From Alphaproteobacteria bacterium (lineage in GTDB: Bacteria; Pseudomonadota; Alphaproteobacteria; Micavibrionales; Micavibrionaceae), in NCBI GenBank assembly GCA_030432025.1, contig JAUIIA010000009.1, positions 25,188 through 89,187 of the forward strand: a stretch of DNA of 64,000 nucleotides, given 5' to 3'. The translations under genes and the position numbers were made by a program. The notes under the pieces were generated by a model that ran no database searches, was not told where the DNA came from, and saw only the letters and a list, made by a program, of their open reading frames with translations. Shown here piece after piece: positions 11,824-20,665 of the stretch. The first letter of the stretch is position 1; the number at the start of each line of letters is the position of its first letter.

Positions 11824-13356
11824 GTGTCTAACAATACAGCTGCTAAAATTCTGAATTTCGGGTCAAAGAAATCATCACAAAGTGCCTATGACTTAGCCAA
11901 GTTGGCGGCAATGGACGTTCTGGCGGCCAATGTCATGATTGCCGACGTTGATTACAATATTCGCTATGTAAACGAGTCTTTGATGACATTCCTGAAAGCG
12001 GCGGAGAAGGACATTCAAAAAGATTTGCCGAATTTCAGCACAGAAACTCTGGTTGGCGCGAATATTGATATTTTTCACAAAAACCCTGCGCACCAACGCG
12101 GTTTGCTGAAAGACCTTCCCCAGGGCTATAAAACCAGCATCAAAGTCGGCGGAGAGATGTTCGGTCTGATTGCAAGTCCGATTAAAGACGAAAATAATGA
12201 ACGCATTGGTACGGTTGTTGAATGGTCGGATTCTGTTGCGGTCGATAACGCCGGGCAGGTCGAGGCTATCAATAAATCACAAGCCGTTATTCACTTCGAA
12301 TTGGACGGTACAATCATTGGCGCCAACGATATTTTTCTTAGCGTGATGGGCTACTCTCTGGATGAGATCAAAGGCAAGCATCACAGCATGTTCGCGGAGC
12401 CAGGCGTAGCGGAAAGTCAGGAATATAAGGATTTCTGGGCCGCTTTGAACCGCGGTGAATATCAGGCCGGACAATATAAACGCTTCGGTAAGGCCGGCAA
12501 GGAAGTCTGGATCGAGGCTTCCTATAACCCGATCATGGATATGAAGGGCAAGCCGTTTAAAGTTGTGAAATACGCTGCTGATTTGACGCCGCGTAAACAG
12601 GAAAACCGCGCTTTGGCAGCTGATTTTGAAACCAATGTACAGTCTTTGGTTGCTACGGTGGCATCTTCGGCTACTGAAATGCAGGCAACTGCTCAGAGTC
12701 TTGCTGGATCCGCGGAAAAAACCAGCACCCAGTCTGGAACCGTGGCCGCCGCAACCGAGGAGCTCTCGGCTTCGGTTAACGAAATCTCCAGTCAGGTTAC
12801 AAATTCAACAAGAATTGTTGATGAAGCTGTAACGGAAGCAGAAGAATCCGAACAGCTGGTCGCAGGATTGGTCGAAGCCGCAACGAAAATCGGAGAAGTA
12901 ACAGCCCTTATCTCCGACATTGCGGACCAGACCAATCTGCTTGCCCTGAATGCTACAATCGAGGCAGCCCGTGCGGGTGATGCAGGCAAAGGATTTGCGG
13001 TTGTTGCTTCCGAGGTTAAATCTTTAGCTGCGGAAACGGCGAAAGCGACCGAAGAAATCGAGGCGCAGATTAGCGGCATTCAAGATGTCAGCCGTTCCAC
13101 CGCCGATGCGATCAAGAAAATCACGAATGTCATTCGACAGGTCAGTGAGATCAGTACTTCAATTTCCGGCGCTGTTGAGGAACAATCCGCCGCGACCCGC
13201 GAAGTCTCCGCGAATATCGCAGGCGTGCAAACCGCCGCGAACGAGACCGGAGAAGCATCCTCGACAATGCTGGATGTGGCCACCGACTTGTCACAAAGAT
13301 CGGAAGATTTGCAGTCACGCGTCGATGCGTTCTTGAAAAACGTCTATACGATGTAA
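11824..13356 (+). CDS. Soluble PAS-domain methyl-accepting chemotaxis protein
   Basis: A 510-residue cytoplasmic chemoreceptor: no signal peptide or membrane segment is visible. Residues about 30-140 form a first PAS-like domain, about 145-250 a second PAS domain ([20 protein letters not shown]) with a PAC-like end, and the rest is the MCP signalling hairpin whose tip, [20 protein letters not shown], binds CheA/CheW. PAS content suggests an internal signal such as redox state or a bound cofactor. The start is GTG at 11824, supported by GGGAGGT 5 nt upstream; the ATG two bases earlier is out of frame. No other chemotaxis gene is in the window. The 237 nt upstream, shared with the divergent exosortase gene, presumably hold both promoters. 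Confidence 0.93.
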   Translation: MSNNTAAKILNFGSKKSSQSAYDLAKLAAMDVLAANVMIADVDYNIRYVNESLMTFLKAAEKDIQKDLPNFSTETLVGANIDIFHKNPAHQRGLLKDLPQGYKTSIKVGGEMFGLIASPIKDENNERIGTVVEWSDSVAVDNAGQVEAINKSQAVIHFELDGTIIGANDIFLSVMGYSLDEIKGKHHSMFAEPGVAESQEYKDFWAALNRGEYQAGQYKRFGKAGKEVWIEASYNPIMDMKGKPFKVVKYAADLTPRKQENRALAADFETNVQSLVATVASSATEMQATAQSLAGSAEKTSTQSGTVAAATEELSASVNEISSQVTNSTRIVDEAVTEAEESEQLVAGLVEAATKIGEVTALISDIADQTNLLALNATIEAARAGDAGKGFAVVASEVKSLAAETAKATEEIEAQISGIQDVSRSTADAIKKITNVIRQVSEISTSISGAVEEQSAATREVSANIAGVQTAANETGEASSTMLDVATDLSQRSEDLQSRVDAFLKNVYTM

Positions 13357-13386
13357 ATCGGAGATTAGCTGAGGACTTAAGGATTT

Positions 13387-13917
13387 TTAGTCAGCCGCTA
13401 CTGATGAAACTGTCACCAGCTGCTTTTTCTTGAAATAGACGATAAAGGCAGCGACCGCACCAAGGCCGATCAGTGTTTCGGCCAGTGCAAAGATAATGAG
13501 ACCGTTGTGAAGGCCATAAATAGCCCATAATACCGCGCTGAAGGATATTCCAATTCTGACCAGCTGCTCATCGACTTGCGCCTCGCAGAAGCGGTTCGTC
13601 AGGTGCGCCAGACACGGGAATATGTCAGAAGGTCTGGAATATAAAATACTGACAGCCAGTAACGTAAAAAGCGTCGCTACCATGTTTCGCGTCGCCATAT
13701 TCTGTTTGGTTTGCTTCATGGGCATACAGAGCTGACAGATAGTTGCAACGCCGGCTAAAGCCGATACGCAGCCTCCAACATAAGCGCCGTTGATGACCAG
13801 ATAGAGCCCCGCAAGCAAGCACGAAATGACGTTCAGCGTCAAAATCCGCTTATAATTTTTACATGAAACCGCACACAGCAGTGCGACATACGCGATAATA
13901 AGTATAATAACCGACAA
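13387..13917 (-). CDS. YgjV-like inner-membrane protein
   Basis: The 176-residue product has four to five hydrophobic segments and the short cytoplasmic loops with basic residues (KNYKRI, KQTKQN) seen in the YgjV family of inner-membrane proteins of unknown function. The start appears to be TTG at 13917, because AGGAG lies 9 nt upstream and no better in-frame ATG precedes the first membrane segment. It converges on the chemoreceptor gene and is separated from it by only 30 nt. Nothing in the context points to its role. Confidence 0.7.
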   Translation of the reverse strand: MSVIILIIAYVALLCAVSCKNYKRILTLNVISCLLAGLYLVINGAYVGGCVSALAGVATICQLCMPMKQTKQNMATRNMVATLFTLLAVSILYSRPSDIFPCLAHLTNRFCEAQVDEQLVRIGISFSAVLWAIYGLHNGLIIFALAETLIGLGAVAAFIVYFKKKQLVTVSSVAAD

Positions 13918-14102
13918 GTACGCTTACTCCTCTGAAAACCTTATTCAGAGTAGCTTGGAAAGATAAATAAAAGGTTGATAACACTGAGCGTAGATCAGAA
14001 TGTCATATTTACCATAAGATAAATTATCGCACTAAATATATTGTTCATTAGAGAGCCATTCCAGAACGACCCTTTTAATCATTTGGTGTTATAATTTCAG
14101 AT

Positions 14103-15899
14103 ATGCGACGCCAACAAAAAATAATCAGTTTAGCCGTTCTGTTGATGGTTTTAGTGCTTGTCGGCACTTATCTTTTGTTACCTAGGACAGAACAAGTACC
14201 AAACGTCTATTCACTTCAGGCTATTCAAGAAACCGAAAGTATATATGACAATTATCAAGCGGAGTTTGATCAACATGCTACTCCTCTTTGCCAAGAAGCG
14301 CCGTCTGCGAAATGTATTTTGAATGAGGCAATAAGTAATTTGGTCTCTAGTAATGAGAACGAACCAGGTTCAGTCATAGCTCTCGCTAAGCTGACCGATA
14401 CAGCCATTCTGTTAGATGATCTACCCACCTTGAACAGGCTTATAAACGAGTTAGAAGCTTACCAGCAAGAGACCCTACTCCCACTTCGGGCGCCCAAAAT
14501 AGCTCTCATGAAGCTATACCTTAAGTTGGGCCAAAATGAGCAGGCGTATGAAATTTTATCGAGTTTCGCTAAAGACAATGAAGTCTTTACTCACTCTCAA
14601 TTCCCGCCGACCATAGCAATCGACTATCTTCTAAAAACTGAACAAATTAACGAAATATTCCGTGTAATCGCGATGACAAAATATTGGGGCGTGGACCTAG
14701 CTGACCCTCCCACGAGCTGTTTTGGTAGATCAAGCTATGGCGACTTTGTGAATGCTTTAGTGTCAAAACTACTCGCTGAAGATGACTTCGACAGGATGTT
14801 GTACATGACTCAGCTTCTGCGAGATGAGGAGTCTATATACTATGATCCCCGCAAGTATGGAGCAGTTTTCGGAATGGTTGGCAACATATATGCTGACGAA
14901 GGCTACCAGCAAAGTCTAACTCCTGAACAATGTTCTTCATTAATGGAAGATTCGAAGAAGCTAAAAAACCCTGAAGAGGCTCATATGGAGGGTAGATATT
15001 TTAGTGATCTGCGACGATTAGGCTGTGAAAAAGAGCACGAACTACACGTTCGATCCTATTTTTCAGAGGTAGAGGATCTTGAAAAAGAGTCTGAAAAAAT
15101 GACGAACGGGGCGAATAGCTATCTTACTTATTTGCTTATGTATGAAGGTAGGTACGATTTATTGTCTCATGCTATCGAGCGTAAGGTAGAAAAAAGAGGT
15201 TTTGGGAAATACGATTACCGAAGGCTTAGCGAGTATCTAGACTTGGCAAGTAAGGCTTATCACAACAGGTTCACTGAGATACAAAGAAAAGCAGAAGCAG
15301 ATATGCTTCAAATATATGAAGGGGCTGTAGCTCAAAACGATATTTCTGAAATCAACAGTCTTTCAAGTTTATTGGGATATTACAGACTCACTCACCAGAC
15401 CGAGAAAGAGCATCATTTGTTAGAAGAAGCCGGCAAGAAAGCCCAAAGTTACGATGATTTGAACAAACTGGCTTATCTTCACACACTGCTAGAGAATGAC
15501 TCTGATTTGTTTAATAAGTATTCAAAGTATACCCGCCAAGCCAGAGAGGCTTTAGACGAAAAAAATAAATCTGATATATCCGAGCGCAATCACAAACTGA
15601 GAGAAATTCGCGAAGCGGCAGTCCACAAAAACATGGAAAAAATAGAAATGCTCTATCAAGAGCTAGATGAAAAATCACCATTTACCCAGATTTATGTGCT
15701 GAAGTTTATGCTCGATAACGAACTGTCCGGGCAAGTTTATGAGGAATTGTGGGAAGGCTACATGAAGGACTGCATGTTGCGACAAATCAGACTAGAAAAT
15801 GAAACTGATGCTTCGAATGCCTCTATAATTGGAGCGACTTGTGCCGGTTACATCGCAAACAACGTGCTTCAAGAAAATATCTCGGGCTATAAGCTTTAG
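14103..15899 (+). CDS. Membrane-anchored helical-repeat protein of unknown function
   Basis: The 598-residue product has one N-terminal membrane segment (about 8-26) and then a long, largely helical, probably periplasmic region. The alternation of short helices resembles degenerate TPR-type repeats (for example the stretch around LIKLYLKLGQNEQAYEIL-like residues 130-155), but no canonical TPR is clear. A few cysteines (CQEAPSAKC, CFGRSS, CGCE-like pairs) could form disulfides. The gene is AT-richer than the flanking exosortase and chemoreceptor genes and opens the AT-rich block that runs to 19.8 kb. It is transcribed opposite to the other genes of that block. I do not recognise the family. 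Confidence 0.75.
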   Translation: MRRQQKIISLAVLLMVLVLVGTYLLLPRTEQVPNVYSLQAIQETESIYDNYQAEFDQHATPLCQEAPSAKCILNEAISNLVSSNENEPGSVIALAKLTDTAILLDDLPTLNRLINELEAYQQETLLPLRAPKIALMKLYLKLGQNEQAYEILSSFAKDNEVFTHSQFPPTIAIDYLLKTEQINEIFRVIAMTKYWGVDLADPPTSCFGRSSYGDFVNALVSKLLAEDDFDRMLYMTQLLRDEESIYYDPRKYGAVFGMVGNIYADEGYQQSLTPEQCSSLMEDSKKLKNPEEAHMEGRYFSDLRRLGCEKEHELHVRSYFSEVEDLEKESEKMTNGANSYLTYLLMYEGRYDLLSHAIERKVEKRGFGKYDYRRLSEYLDLASKAYHNRFTEIQRKAEADMLQIYEGAVAQNDISEINSLSSLLGYYRLTHQTEKEHHLLEEAGKKAQSYDDLNKLAYLHTLLENDSDLFNKYSKYTRQAREALDEKNKSDISERNHKLREIREAAVHKNMEKIEMLYQELDEKSPFTQIYVLKFMLDNELSGQVYEELWEGYMKDCMLRQIRLENETDASNASIIGATCAGYIANNVLQENISGYKL

Positions 15900-15924
15900 A
15901 GCCATATTTTCATATGAACCCTTA

Positions 15925-16095
15925 TCATTTGTAGTCTACAAGTTTCGCGGGCGTAGATGTGCTATCTAAAGGCAAAGCAGGCCATAAGTTAAGATAATCT
16001 ACCAGCATAATGTAGCTAAGAAACAGCAATAGGATCAGCGCCAGGAGCTTCATGAGATTTTTAACGGACATCAATTTGGGAGTGTCTGTTTCCAT
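15925..16095 (-). CDS. Small single-pass membrane protein
   Basis: A 56-residue protein with a basic N-terminal segment (SVKNLMK), one strongly hydrophobic helix (LLALILLLFLSYIMLV) and a short polar tail. The ATG at 16095 is chosen because it carries the same GATAA-spacer-TATGGAAA context as its neighbours; a GTG at 16110 would add five residues. It lies 21 nt after the pentapeptide-repeat gene and is the last of the minus-strand run. Function unknown; it could be an accessory subunit or a small regulatory membrane peptide. Confidence 0.55.
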   Translation of the reverse strand: METDTPKLMSVKNLMKLLALILLLFLSYIMLVDYLNLWPALPLDSTSTPAKLVDYK

Positions 16096-16116
16096 ACTTT
16101 TGCTTATCACTTTGCC

Positions 16117-17289
16117 CTATTCGCAACTTTTATCAACATTGATAGCTCCAGCTGCTTCAGGATCAAAACCTTTAGGCCATTTTGTTTTACAGTTGTAAGT
16201 GCTTTTATCTAGAGAGACATTCCAGGTTAATTCTGTATTTTCTAAGTTCGCACCTTCTAGCTTACTGTGCACGATTTCTGAGTTTCTCAGACCTATGTTA
16301 GTGAAGTCAGTATCTGTAAAGTCGCTACTGACAAAGCGCCCTTCCACTACTAAGCCCCCAATTAATTTACTGCCCGAGAAATCAACACTAACAAAATCAG
16401 AATGGTGGATTCCATTGAACAAAACAGTCGTATTTTTTAAAGGGAGACCTGTTATGTATACATTTTGAACCATGGGCCTGGCTTCGCCTTGGCTTAAAAA
16501 ATACCTCTTTTCCTTGTCCCAGTCTGGAACGGTAATATCCGAAAGTGTTTCCTGAATATAATCTGAGCCTAAGACAAATTTAGCGTAATCAACGTACTCA
16601 ACGACCTCGATCCCCAAGTTTGTATGGTAGTCTAGTTTTGCAGCTTTATGGAGCCTTTCATCCGTTAGAAACATTTCCCATATTCTTTTTGGTTTATTTT
16701 GTTCATACAGTGATCGAAATATTTCTAATATTGCCCATACATTATCAGGCTCTATATCCAAAATTTGATTAAGGACCAACTCAGCTCTTTCAAAGTCATG
16801 CCAATACAATAAATTCCTAGCTCGGACTTTCAGATAATACGGATCCTTGTTCTCTGATAGAGCTTTGTCTATGTCGTGTATCTCATTCACGAACTTGTAA
16901 GCTTCTATTTCTTGATTTTCATTATGATGATGGGATCCCGAACATCTTCTGAAAGTGTATTTTTTTACAGGCTCGCCAGTCTCCTTATCAAACTCCTTTC
17001 CCGAGAGTAAGTTTGCAAAAAATAAATGTTCCTTATCTTCTCGTTTCCAGTAAGAGCATCCATTTTTATTATTCATTATGACATTCTTAGTGGGAGCACC
17101 TTTAAACATTTTGGTGACTTCAAAGACTGCCGTATTTTCTAGGCACTCATCGAGTAACACCTTTCCCGAAAAGACTATTGCAGCCGTTTTGAATTTTTGA
17201 TGAAAGCTCTCTTCAGAACAAATCATTGCCCTAGCAGACGAGTAACTCAAAAGTACCATAAATAAAGCTATGTATAGGGATTTTTTCAT
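16117..17289 (-). CDS. Secreted protein with NTR-like, TPR-like and pentapeptide-repeat regions
   Basis: The 390-residue protein has a signal peptide (cleavage after SSARA), then a Cys-rich N-terminal region (starting ICSEESFHQKF, with FSGKVL and a GCSYW segment) resembling a netrin/TIMP-type NTR fold as found in many bacterial secreted proteins. Residues about 150-200 contain TPR-like helices (ARNLLYWHDFERAELVLNQI, DNVWAILEI). From about 285 to 365 there are pentapeptide-like A/S/T-x-F/L repeats (SDFTDTDFTN, EGANLENTEL). The combination points to an envelope scaffold rather than an enzyme. The N-terminal region resembles that of the protein at 19433-19780, suggesting related genes within the block. 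Confidence 0.65.
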   Translation of the reverse strand: MKKSLYIALFMVLLSYSSARAMICSEESFHQKFKTAAIVFSGKVLLDECLENTAVFEVTKMFKGAPTKNVIMNNKNGCSYWKREDKEHLFFANLLSGKEFDKETGEPVKKYTFRRCSGSHHHNENQEIEAYKFVNEIHDIDKALSENKDPYYLKVRARNLLYWHDFERAELVLNQILDIEPDNVWAILEIFRSLYEQNKPKRIWEMFLTDERLHKAAKLDYHTNLGIEVVEYVDYAKFVLGSDYIQETLSDITVPDWDKEKRYFLSQGEARPMVQNVYITGLPLKNTTVLFNGIHHSDFVSVDFSGSKLIGGLVVEGRFVSSDFTDTDFTNIGLRNSEIVHSKLEGANLENTELTWNVSLDKSTYNCKTKWPKGFDPEAAGAINVDKSCE

Positions 17290-17301
17290 ATCAGCGGATT
17301 A

Positions 17302-18078
17302 TCACTCGGTTTGTTGTTTCAACGATTGATACAGTTTGAAATAGTCTGTGCTCTTTAAACCTGCCGGGTTCATGCGTTTAGGAAAAGCTAAACCATCCTC
17401 CAAGAGTATCCCACCGTCTATTCCATAATAACCTAAAATTGTATTTTGAAGGGCTTTCTCTGAGTCCTTGATCTCTGAGCAGTCGGTACAGAAAATGAAA
17501 TACTCTTCTCCGTAGGGTGGATATTGTTCATAAACATCAATCGTAGCGCAAAATTCAGGGTTAAGCTCATTGGGGTCTTCAGCGCATGGGTATATTTCCT
17601 GAACTTTCATAAACCGCCCTCCATATCTCTCCTCAACGAATATGGCATCTGAGGTTTCAATGTCGACTTTGTATTCCTTTTCCTGTAATCCGATCATCCT
17701 TTGAGCGTTATTTAATTTTTCGTCGCGTGTTGTTTCATCAATCTCTGAAGGTCCTACAGCATAAATAATTGGCCCTCCGGCAAGCTCTACACCTTTGGAT
17801 ATGTAACGGACTTCTTCAGGCTCGAGATATTGTGGGAGATTTTCGACTTTTGGAAAACAGGCAGCCTTACCAACAAAAAAGGGTTTTTCGGGATACCCCT
17901 TCGCCCCATAGCTTTTTATTTTTAAATCGTCACAACTGTCCCCCGTAATAACTGCCGTTTGCTCCCAATCTTTCGTGTATGGAGCAGGAATGAATTCAAA
18001 AACATACTCAACATTTTCAGCTGATGAATACGAAAACGGGAACATTGCCATTACCAAGAATAGGAACAATTTTTTCAT
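17302..18078 (-). CDS. Secreted protein of unknown function
   Basis: The ATG at 18078 starts a signal peptide (MKKLFLFLVMAMFPFSYSSA) followed by about 237 mature residues. Six to eight cysteines occur in the mature part, including the pair FCTDCSE and CAEDPNELNPEFC, consistent with disulfide bonds in the periplasm or outside the cell. The frame is open further upstream, but that extension overlaps the previous gene out of frame. The upstream gene's TAA is 8 nt before this ATG in the GATAAC context common in this block. No family recognised. Confidence 0.65.
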   Translation of the reverse strand: MKKLFLFLVMAMFPFSYSSAENVEYVFEFIPAPYTKDWEQTAVITGDSCDDLKIKSYGAKGYPEKPFFVGKAACFPKVENLPQYLEPEEVRYISKGVELAGGPIIYAVGPSEIDETTRDEKLNNAQRMIGLQEKEYKVDIETSDAIFVEERYGGRFMKVQEIYPCAEDPNELNPEFCATIDVYEQYPPYGEEYFIFCTDCSEIKDSEKALQNTILGYYGIDGGILLEDGLAFPKRMNPAGLKSTDYFKLYQSLKQQTE

Positions 18079-18086
18079 AAAGATCG

Positions 18087-18632
18087 TTATCCGTCTTTGT
18101 CGGTATGTCCGGATGTTCTCAGTTTCATTACCAAACCCTGCAATCCTCTGCAGCCCAAAATAAAAGTAACTGAAAGCCCCAGATATAAGCCGATCATGGC
18201 ATATTTCGAAACCCAATTTACATTTTGAAACTTTATTTTTCTCACCTCTTCAGGGCTAAACATGATGCCCAGGAGATCTGCAATTTCAGGGATAGCGAAG
18301 ATTAATAGATAACACCCAAATGCAGCAAATACTGCAGTGAGTATGTGTTCGGAATTAAGCGCTCCGATAGGTTTCTCCCCTTCTTTGCCGGCAATCAGTT
18401 TCCCTATGACTTCAGCCTTGAACCAAAACAGTACGGCTACTAGGAGAAACAGCAGCATGCTGCCTACATACAGAAACCTGATGTATATTTCCTGCTCCAC
18501 GTCCCAGAAAAGTACTAAGCCAAAAACATTTGTGAAAAGCATCAAGAGCCCTTTGAAGACGTAAATAAGCCCGAAGACTCTAGCTATTAGTTCTCCTAGC
18601 TCGTTCTTAGTCATGCTCGTACTCGTTTCCAT
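18087..18632 (-). CDS. Four-helix membrane protein of unknown function
   Basis: A roughly 181-residue inner-membrane protein with four hydrophobic segments (starting near IARVFGLIYVFKGLLML, YVGSMLLFLLVAVLFW, ILTAVFAAFGCYLLIF and YAMIGLYLGLSVTFIL). The ATG at 18632 overlaps the end of the previous gene by 26 nt and sits in the recurrent TTTGTATGGAAA context; an ATG at 18614, which overlaps the upstream stop as ATGACTAA, is an equally possible start. No catalytic motif is visible. It belongs to the tight minus-strand run 15.9-19.8 kb. Confidence 0.6.
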   Translation of the reverse strand: METSTSMTKNELGELIARVFGLIYVFKGLLMLFTNVFGLVLFWDVEQEIYIRFLYVGSMLLFLLVAVLFWFKAEVIGKLIAGKEGEKPIGALNSEHILTAVFAAFGCYLLIFAIPEIADLLGIMFSPEEVRKIKFQNVNWVSKYAMIGLYLGLSVTFILGCRGLQGLVMKLRTSGHTDKDG

Positions 18633-19188
18633 ACAAATTCTTGTCATCAAGTTCTCGGTGATCCCCTTGCCTGAAGTTTAGAATAAACCAGAACACTAAA
18701 CCAGCAAGAGCGCCTTTAAGGGCAACAAGACCCACGTTATTAATCCAAAAATGTTTCCAACCACAGGCTGTCCTTACACCGTTTTCAATTATAGTACAGT
18801 CGCCAATGCTGTAATGCCCCTCAGAACTGCTATTCATGCTAAGAAATTCAATGAAAATATTTGGAAAGACTGCAATTAAAGCAGCTATTAAGCAGACTAA
18901 TGGTAACCGGAATGGCAGGATCTTTCTAAGAGCATAAAACAAGGGCATACCAAGAAATGTTGCTAGAATTACGCCTATTATATATAAAAATCCAAACCGA
19001 AATATAAACGTTCCAAGTGCTTCACTAAGCGCTCTTTTACCATCCCAATATAAGCTGAAAATATGCGAATTCCATTCAAATGACGCCCATATAGCCGGTA
19101 AAATTATTGCTAACAAAAAGGCCGTAAGGACTTTTGTAAAACGGACTTCGTTCAAACTATTCTGATTTGAAGCTATAGAACTTTCCAT
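18607..19188 (-). CDS. Membrane protein of unknown function
   Basis: About 193 residues with four hydrophobic segments and a periplasmic loop holding two cysteines (GDCTIIENGVRTACGW) that could pair. The ATG at 19188 is used; a TTG at 19203 would add five residues. The upstream TGA stop and this start lie within the sequence GATAACAATTTGTATGG, and the C-terminus runs over the start of the next gene. AT-rich codon use matches the neighbours. Family not recognised. Confidence 0.6.
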   Translation of the reverse strand: MESSIASNQNSLNEVRFTKVLTAFLLAIILPAIWASFEWNSHIFSLYWDGKRALSEALGTFIFRFGFLYIIGVILATFLGMPLFYALRKILPFRLPLVCLIAALIAVFPNIFIEFLSMNSSSEGHYSIGDCTIIENGVRTACGWKHFWINNVGLVALKGALAGLVFWFILNFRQGDHRELDDKNLYGNEYEHD

Positions 19189-19199
19189 ACAAATTGTTA

Positions 19200-19409
19200 T
19201 CAATCCGATTTGTGTCTATAAGACCATATTAGGGCTATTACCCACCCTACAATAGTAAATCCCAGAAGCGCATTGAACCAGAGAATTGACTTAGCTTGAG
19301 GATGTTTTCGCCTTCTCGCAACGTCGTATGGCACCATGTAAATAAAAAAAGTGACAGCAATAACAACAGCATAAAAGAAGAAGAAAAAACCGGTCTCTAA
19401 TATTTCCAT
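19200..19409 (-). CDS. Superinfection-immunity-type small membrane protein
   Basis: A 69-residue protein with two membrane segments. The spacing YMVPYDVARRRKHPQAKSI, FNALLGFTIVGWVIALIW matches the Pfam Imm_superinfect pattern (YxxP, short basic loop with KHP, then LNxxLGWTxxGWxxALxW). In phage T4 the founding member blocks DNA entry by a second phage, but most bacterial members are of unknown role. The alternative ATG at 19436 overlaps the previous stop as ATGA. It is the only gene of this AT-rich run with a recognisable family and hints at phage ancestry or defence. Confidence 0.7.
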   Translation of the reverse strand: MEILETGFFFFFYAVVIAVTFFIYMVPYDVARRRKHPQAKSILWFNALLGFTIVGWVIALIWSYRHKSD

Positions 19410-19432
19410 ACTAATTCTTATCCGTTTTTCTA

Positions 19433-19780
19433 TCATGTATGGCGCTTACGCGGAAGTTTTTCACTTTGGTTTACATCAGCAAAAATAATCCACTCACTAC
19501 CTTCGGGGAAATTCTGGCCATGAATACCACCACTACGGATGGAAAACTGACTCTGGCCCCTATATCTTTCCGGCACTTTATATAGCTCTTTCACATTGAA
19601 TAAATTCTCGGAATCAATCGTAGGCTCTACTTTTGCCCAAACGACTATTTGAGACTTTATAAAAGCTTCTTCTAGACTAGCATCCTTTTTGCAGCCGGCG
19701 GAAACACGGGTAGGAAAAATGAGCAGAACGGAAACCGCGAGTAAAAGCACAACAAAACTTTGATTTGTTTTATTTTTCAT
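19433..19780 (-). CDS. Short secreted protein, NTR-like N-terminal fragment
   Basis: The 115-residue product has a signal peptide ending near RVSAG, then GCKKDASLEEAFIKSQIVVWAKVE, which resembles the start of the NTR-like region in the protein at 16117-17289 (Cys, an AF or F helix, then a VFSGKV or VVWAKV strand). It stops shortly after a SEWIIFADVN strand, about half the expected length of an NTR domain, so it may be a truncated relative. The stop overlaps the possible upstream start of the next gene (ATGA). Confidence 0.55.
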   Translation of the reverse strand: MKNKTNQSFVVLLLAVSVLLIFPTRVSAGCKKDASLEEAFIKSQIVVWAKVEPTIDSENLFNVKELYKVPERYRGQSQFSIRSGGIHGQNFPEGSEWIIFADVNQSEKLPRKRHT

Positions 19781-19784
19781 ACTG

Positions 19785-19831
19785 CTAGTTATCTCACAAA
19801 AAAAGGGCTCTCGCAGCCCTCTTTTCTGAAC
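19785..19831 (+). repeat. 47-nt terminator-bearing repeat, copy 1
   Basis: This 47-nt segment nearly matches 23582-23628 in the same orientation, with differences confined to the A-run length, one loop base and the tail. It holds a hairpin (AGGGCT, loop CTCGC, AGCCCT) flanked by A- and T-runs; on the minus strand the stem is followed by seven T residues, so it should terminate the lipoprotein transcript that ends at 19877. Confidence 0.8.
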
Positions 19832-19876
19832 AGTAGACTCGTTTAAAGACCTTCTTAGGATAATTATTGAGATGTT

Positions 19877-20542
19877 CTAGGCCTCGGGTGCAGCTCCGGC
19901 TTCAGCTTGTCCGCAAGAAATAACGAGCTGACCTTGTGCAGGTGTAGAAGCTCTGCAATCAACCGGGAAGTTTTCGAGGTGACGCTGATAACGACGTGCA
20001 ATTTGACCGTATGATGTACCGGCAGCCTGAAGCTCTTGCTCAATCATAGGCTGAAGCAGAGCCTCATCAACATCAGGATATTTATTGCCCTGATAAGCAT
20101 CAACAAGTGCCGCATAGACCAGCATATTGGGACGACCGTCACCAGTGTTCAAATTCTGCGCAAATTGTGGGATCTGATATTGTGCGGCTCGCAATTGGAG
20201 GTCTTTTTCATCAATACCGTTTTGCGCCAGTGCGAGCTTGATTGCATCGCGAATAGTCTGGTTTTCGTTCGCCAGCATTGTCATTAACGCCACGGAAGAA
20301 ATCTGACCGATTTCACTATCCTGTTTGGCTTGCGCAGCCAAGGCGAGCAAACGGAAACGGCCACAGTCTTCATTATAGCCTGTAATGCGCTCAAACTCGG
20401 CTACAACCTGCCCTGCTTGAGATTTGGTTGTAACTTCCAATTCTTCACAAGAATTGCCGAAACGCTGTTCTACTTTGACAGTTGCACAGCCAGCTAGAGC
20501 TAACGCTGATGCTGCTATAGAAAATCTTGCTATTGGACCCAT
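19877..20542 (-). CDS. Outer-membrane-type lipoprotein of unknown function
   Basis: The 221-residue protein has a lipoprotein signal with lipobox LAGC (Cys about 19), so it is lipidated and held in the envelope; residue +2 is Ala, which favours outer-membrane sorting. The mature part is helical with four further cysteines (NSCEEL, EDCGRF, VDCRAS, ISCGQ), possibly two disulfides. AAAGGAGACGG precedes the ATG. It is transcribed with, but has a terminator before, the repeat-bearing secreted protein upstream at 20666-21541, so the two are probably separate transcripts. Family not recognised. Confidence 0.75.
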   Translation of the reverse strand: MGPIARFSIAASALALAGCATVKVEQRFGNSCEELEVTTKSQAGQVVAEFERITGYNEDCGRFRLLALAAQAKQDSEIGQISSVALMTMLANENQTIRDAIKLALAQNGIDEKDLQLRAAQYQIPQFAQNLNTGDGRPNMLVYAALVDAYQGNKYPDVDEALLQPMIEQELQAAGTSYGQIARRYQRHLENFPVDCRASTPAQGQLVISCGQAEAGAAPEA

Positions 20543-20603
20543 TTTTACCGTCTCCTTTATATTAGCAGCGGTTTTTACATATTGATTTGTATTATGTCAA
20601 TAA

Positions 20604-20640
20604 AAAAGTCCCCGATTCAGATAAAGAAACGAAGACTTTT
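20604..20640 (-). terminator. Rho-independent terminator after the secreted protein gene
   Basis: Read on the minus strand, AAAAGTCTTCGTTTC pairs with GAATCGGGGACTTTT (one mismatch, two G-T pairs) around a 7-nt loop and runs into TTTTTTATT. It ends the 20666-21541 gene. Confidence 0.75.
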
Positions 20641-20665
20641 GAAGTTTACTCAAATACAGAGCTTA

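Noticed and set aside
15900..19800. Integron cassette array with attC sites
   Set aside because: The recurrent start-site motif does not fit the GTTRRRY/RYYYAAC core pair, no integrase is visible, and the motif overlaps start codons instead of lying between cassettes.
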